Positions 61,832-64,000 of a DNA stretch of 64,000 nucleotides are shown here, one piece after another. The DNA comes from Burkholderia sp052045245 (GTDB lineage Bacteria; Pseudomonadota; Gammaproteobacteria; Burkholderiales; Burkholderiaceae): assembly GCF_052045245.1 (NCBI RefSeq), contig NZ_JBQEON010000015.1, forward strand, positions 1-64,000, written 5' to 3'. The notes beneath the pieces are model-generated. The model was not told where the DNA came from, did no database searches, and saw only the letters and a list, made by a program, of their open reading frames with translations. The translations under genes were made by a program, and so were the position numbers. Numbering within the stretch: position 1 is the stretch's first letter; each line of letters opens with the position of its first letter.

Positions 61832-62752
61832 TCAGTCGCGCTTCTTCGCGCGCGGATGCGCGCTGTCGTAAATCTTCGCGAGATGCTGGAAGTCGAGCGA
61901 CGTATAGACCTGCGTCGCGGCGACGCTCGCGTGGCCCAGCAGCTCCTGCACCGCGCGCAGGTCGCCGCTCGACTGCAGCACGTGCGTCGCGAACGAGTGG
62001 CGCAGCACGTGCGGGTGGACGTTGGCGGGGATGCCCGCGGCCAGCGCCGCCCGCTTCACGCGGTCGCGCACGACGCCCGGCGCCATCCGGTTGCCGCGCA
62101 CCGACACGAACAGCGGATGCGGATCGTGCTTCACGAATTCGCCGCGCACCGCGAGCCACGCGTTCAGCGCGTCGATCGCCTTGCGGCCGACCGGCACCTT
62201 GCGTTCCTTGTTGCCCTTGCCGCGCACGGTGACTTCGGCTTCGGCGAGGTCGAGCCAGCCGGCCGAGCGGTAGCCGTCGGCCTGCGTGTACATGACGTCG
62301 AGCCCGACGAGTTCGGCGAGGCGCAGCCCCGACGAATAGAACAGCTCGAGGATCGCGTGATCGCGGATGCCTTCGGTCGTGCCGGCGAGCGGGGCGTCCA
62401 TCAGCGCCGATGCGTCGTCGACCGACAGCGCCTTCGGCAGGGTCTTCGGGCGCTTCGGCGCGCGCACCGCGGCGACGGGATTCGCGGGCATCTCGATGCG
62501 CTGCGCGAGCCAGCGGTAGAACGCCCGCCACGCGGACAGCCGGTGCGAAATCGAGCGCGCGGACAGTCCGCCCGCATGCGCGCGCGCGACCGCGCCGCGC
62601 ATGTCGGCGGCCGTCAGCGCGTCGAGCGGGCGGCCGGCGGCGAGCTTCGTCAGTTCGTCGAGTTCGTGCGTGTACGCACGCAGCGTGTGTTCCGACAACT
62701 GCCTGACGTGTTTCAGGTTCGACAGGTAGGCGGCGATCGGATCGTCGGTCAT
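61832..62752 (-). CDS. xerC: tyrosine recombinase XerC
   Basis: 306 aa recombinase that resolves chromosome dimers at dif with XerD. N-terminal SAM-like core-binding domain (about 1-90). Catalytic domain with Arg in SSGLRLAEL, Lys in GKGNKERKVP, HVLRHSFATH (His and Arg), GHASVAATQVYTSL (His and Tyr). Location beside DUF484 and dapF is the classical dapF-yigA-xerC order, which supports XerC over XerD or a phage integrase. Confidence 0.94.
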   Translation of the reverse strand: MTDDPIAAYLSNLKHVRQLSEHTLRAYTHELDELTKLAAGRPLDALTAADMRGAVARAHAGGLSARSISHRLSAWRAFYRWLAQRIEMPANPVAAVRAPKRPKTLPKALSVDDASALMDAPLAGTTEGIRDHAILELFYSSGLRLAELVGLDVMYTQADGYRSAGWLDLAEAEVTVRGKGNKERKVPVGRKAIDALNAWLAVRGEFVKHDPHPLFVSVRGNRMAPGVVRDRVKRAALAAGIPANVHPHVLRHSFATHVLQSSGDLRAVQELLGHASVAATQVYTSLDFQHLAKIYDSAHPRAKKRD

Positions 62753-62765
62753 CGCGGGTGCGACA

Positions 62766-63494
62766 TCAGTGCGGCAGCAGGCGCGTCAGCGCGGCGCTGG
62801 CGAGCGTCGCGATCTGCGCGAGGAAGTCGGTGGCCATGCCGTCGTGGAAGCGGCGCGGATCGGGCGAGCCGAGCACGAGCAGGCCGAACGCGGGCGCATC
62901 GTTGCCGGCGAGCGGCGCACGCAGCGCGAGCAGCGCGACCGACGTGGCCGAGCCGTCGCCGGCCGGCGCGGCTTCGGCGCCTTCCGCAGCGGCATTCGCC
63001 GCCGGCGCCGCGAGCGCGGGCGCGAGCCACTGGGCCGCTTCGAAGCCGGTGTTCGCGCCGCAGTACGGCGTCGACAGGCCGTTCGTGAACAGGCGCACTT
63101 CCTCGCCCACCTGGCGCGCGAAATCGGCCTGCGCGTAGGTGTCGGCGACGTCCCACACGCGCAGCGCCGTCTGCGGCACGTCGAACACGTCGGCGATGCC
63201 GCCGGCGATCGTCCGGGGCAGCGCGTACGGATCGCGTTCCGCGATCACGCGTGCGGTCCAGCGGCTGAACTTCGCGGACAGGCTGTCGTTCTCGTGGCCG
63301 TAGCGCACGAGTTCGGCGAGCCGGCGCTCGAGATGCTTGTTCTTGTCGCGCAGCATCTCCATCTGCCGCTCCTGCAGCGAGATCGCGGCCTTGCCGTGCG
63401 GGTTCGCGAGGCGGATCGTCGCGAGCAGTTCCGCGTGTTGCGCGAAGAATTCGGGATTGGCGAGCAGGTAGTCGGCGACTTCGCGATCGTTCAT
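62766..63494 (-). CDS. DUF484 (YigA-like) GAF-fold protein
   Basis: 242 aa of unknown function. N-terminal VADYLLANPEFFAQHAELLA is the DUF484 hallmark, followed by a coiled coil (about 40-75) and a GAF-like domain. The conserved position between dapF and xerC is seen in many proteobacteria without an assigned role. Confidence 0.88.
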   Translation of the reverse strand: MNDREVADYLLANPEFFAQHAELLATIRLANPHGKAAISLQERQMEMLRDKNKHLERRLAELVRYGHENDSLSAKFSRWTARVIAERDPYALPRTIAGGIADVFDVPQTALRVWDVADTYAQADFARQVGEEVRLFTNGLSTPYCGANTGFEAAQWLAPALAAPAANAAAEGAEAAPAGDGSATSVALLALRAPLAGNDAPAFGLLVLGSPDPRRFHDGMATDFLAQIATLASAALTRLLPH

Positions 63495-63530
63495 GTGGCT
63501 GGAGCGTTCAGTTATCAGGACATTGAAGGG

Positions 63531-64000
63531 TCAGACGTTCAGGTCGATCTCGCCTTCGAACACGGTCGCGGCGGGCCCGGCCATCGTCAGCGCGGCGGTT
63601 TCGTCGCGCGCGCCGTCCCAGCCGATCGTCAGCGTGCCGCCGTGCGTGTGCACCGTCACCGGCGAATCGAGCAGGCCGCGCCGGATGCCGGCCGCCACCG
63701 CCGCGCAGGCGCCGGTGCCGCACGCGAGCGTCTCGCCCGCGCCGCGTTCGTACACGCGCAGCTTCACCTCGTTGCGCGACACGATCTGCATGAAGCCGGC
63801 GTTCACGCGCTGCGGGAAGCGGGCATGGCGCTCGATCAGCGGGCCCTCCTCCAGCACCGGATACGCTTCGGCGTCGTCGACGACCTGCACCGCGTGCGGG
63901 TTGCCCATCGACACCGTCGAGATCCAGCGCGTGTGGCCGCCGACGTCGAGCGGCCACAGCGTGTCGCGGCCGTCGGTCCGACCGTCGAGCCCCGCTGCAT
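63531..64000 (-). CDS. dapF: diaminopimelate epimerase (5' end beyond window)
   Basis: Last 156 codons of DapF, which interconverts LL- and meso-diaminopimelate for lysine and peptidoglycan synthesis. Visible: SMGNPHAVQVVDD, NAGFMQIVSRNEVKLRVYERG, and the catalytic Cys of ETLACGTGACAA. The C-terminus is complete. An internal ATG at 63914 is not the start, since the frame continues in homology to the window edge. Confidence 0.94.
   Translation of the reverse strand, partial: AAGLDGRTDGRDTLWPLDVGGHTRWISTVSMGNPHAVQVVDDAEAYPVLEEGPLIERHARFPQRVNAGFMQIVSRNEVKLRVYERGAGETLACGTGACAAVAAGIRRGLLDSPVTVHTHGGTLTIGWDGARDETAALTMAGPAATVFEGEIDLNV

Noticed and set aside
61832..62752. Tyrosine recombinase as a mobile-element integrase
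   Set aside because: Length, motifs and the dapF-DUF484-xerC order identify the housekeeping XerC.

Overview
The window is high-GC, densely coded proteobacterial DNA. Protein sequences and gene order (metX/metW, mreBCD-mrdAB beside gatCAB, hslVU next to a RegB/RegA pair, def-fmt-LysE-htpX-rsmB-ntrYX) point to a chromosome of Burkholderia, most likely the B. cepacia complex. This is judged by recall of family members, without a search.

Positions 1-8076 hold a phosphonate-use island. One arm (minus strand) encodes an ABC importer (PhnS binding protein, PhnT ATPase, fused permease) and PhnW transaminase. The other arm (plus strand) encodes PhnA phosphonoacetate hydrolase and PhnY phosphonoacetaldehyde dehydrogenase. 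Together they would import 2-aminoethylphosphonate and convert it via phosphonoacetaldehyde and phosphonoacetate to acetate plus phosphate. Two sigma70-type promoters are superimposed between the arms. Positions 8110-12566 hold a hydrolase remnant, a DUF3592 protein, tRNA-Lys, a thioesterase, a patatin and a 2-hydroxyacid dehydrogenase, followed by a divergent LysR regulator to 13616.

Positions 13742-31262 are mostly housekeeping: topB, a thioredoxin-like protein and dprA on minus; def, fmt, a LysE exporter, htpX, rsmB and ntrYX, then tRNA-Phe and queC-queE-queD (queuosine precursor synthesis) on plus. A HpcH/HpaI aldolase and a Sel1-repeat protein close this stretch. Positions 31362-37661 are the cell-shape cluster mreB-mreC-mreD-mrdA-rodA (minus). 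Divergent from it are gatC-gatA-gatB (tRNA-dependent amidation), then ppk2 and an exonuclease III.

Positions 43270-53566 hold a zinc alcohol dehydrogenase with a divergent AraC regulator, an M48-like protein whose catalytic Glu is missing, ampG, and the metX-metW methionine pair. The metX-metW pair is split by an orphan IS605-type TnpB element in the opposite orientation. metX has a long structured leader. Next come slmA, a pyrimidine nucleotidase and argB. Positions 53849-64000 hold a CWC protein, a RegB/RegA redox two-component pair, hslV-hslU, an atypical one-cysteine dksA, a His-rich CobW GTPase, rlmI, xerC, a DUF484 gene and the end of dapF.

The least ordinary items are the TnpB insertion and its rearranged RuvC active site, the HCIAH M48 protein, the structured metX leader, and the overlapping phn promoters. 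I found no CRISPR array, prophage or integrase.
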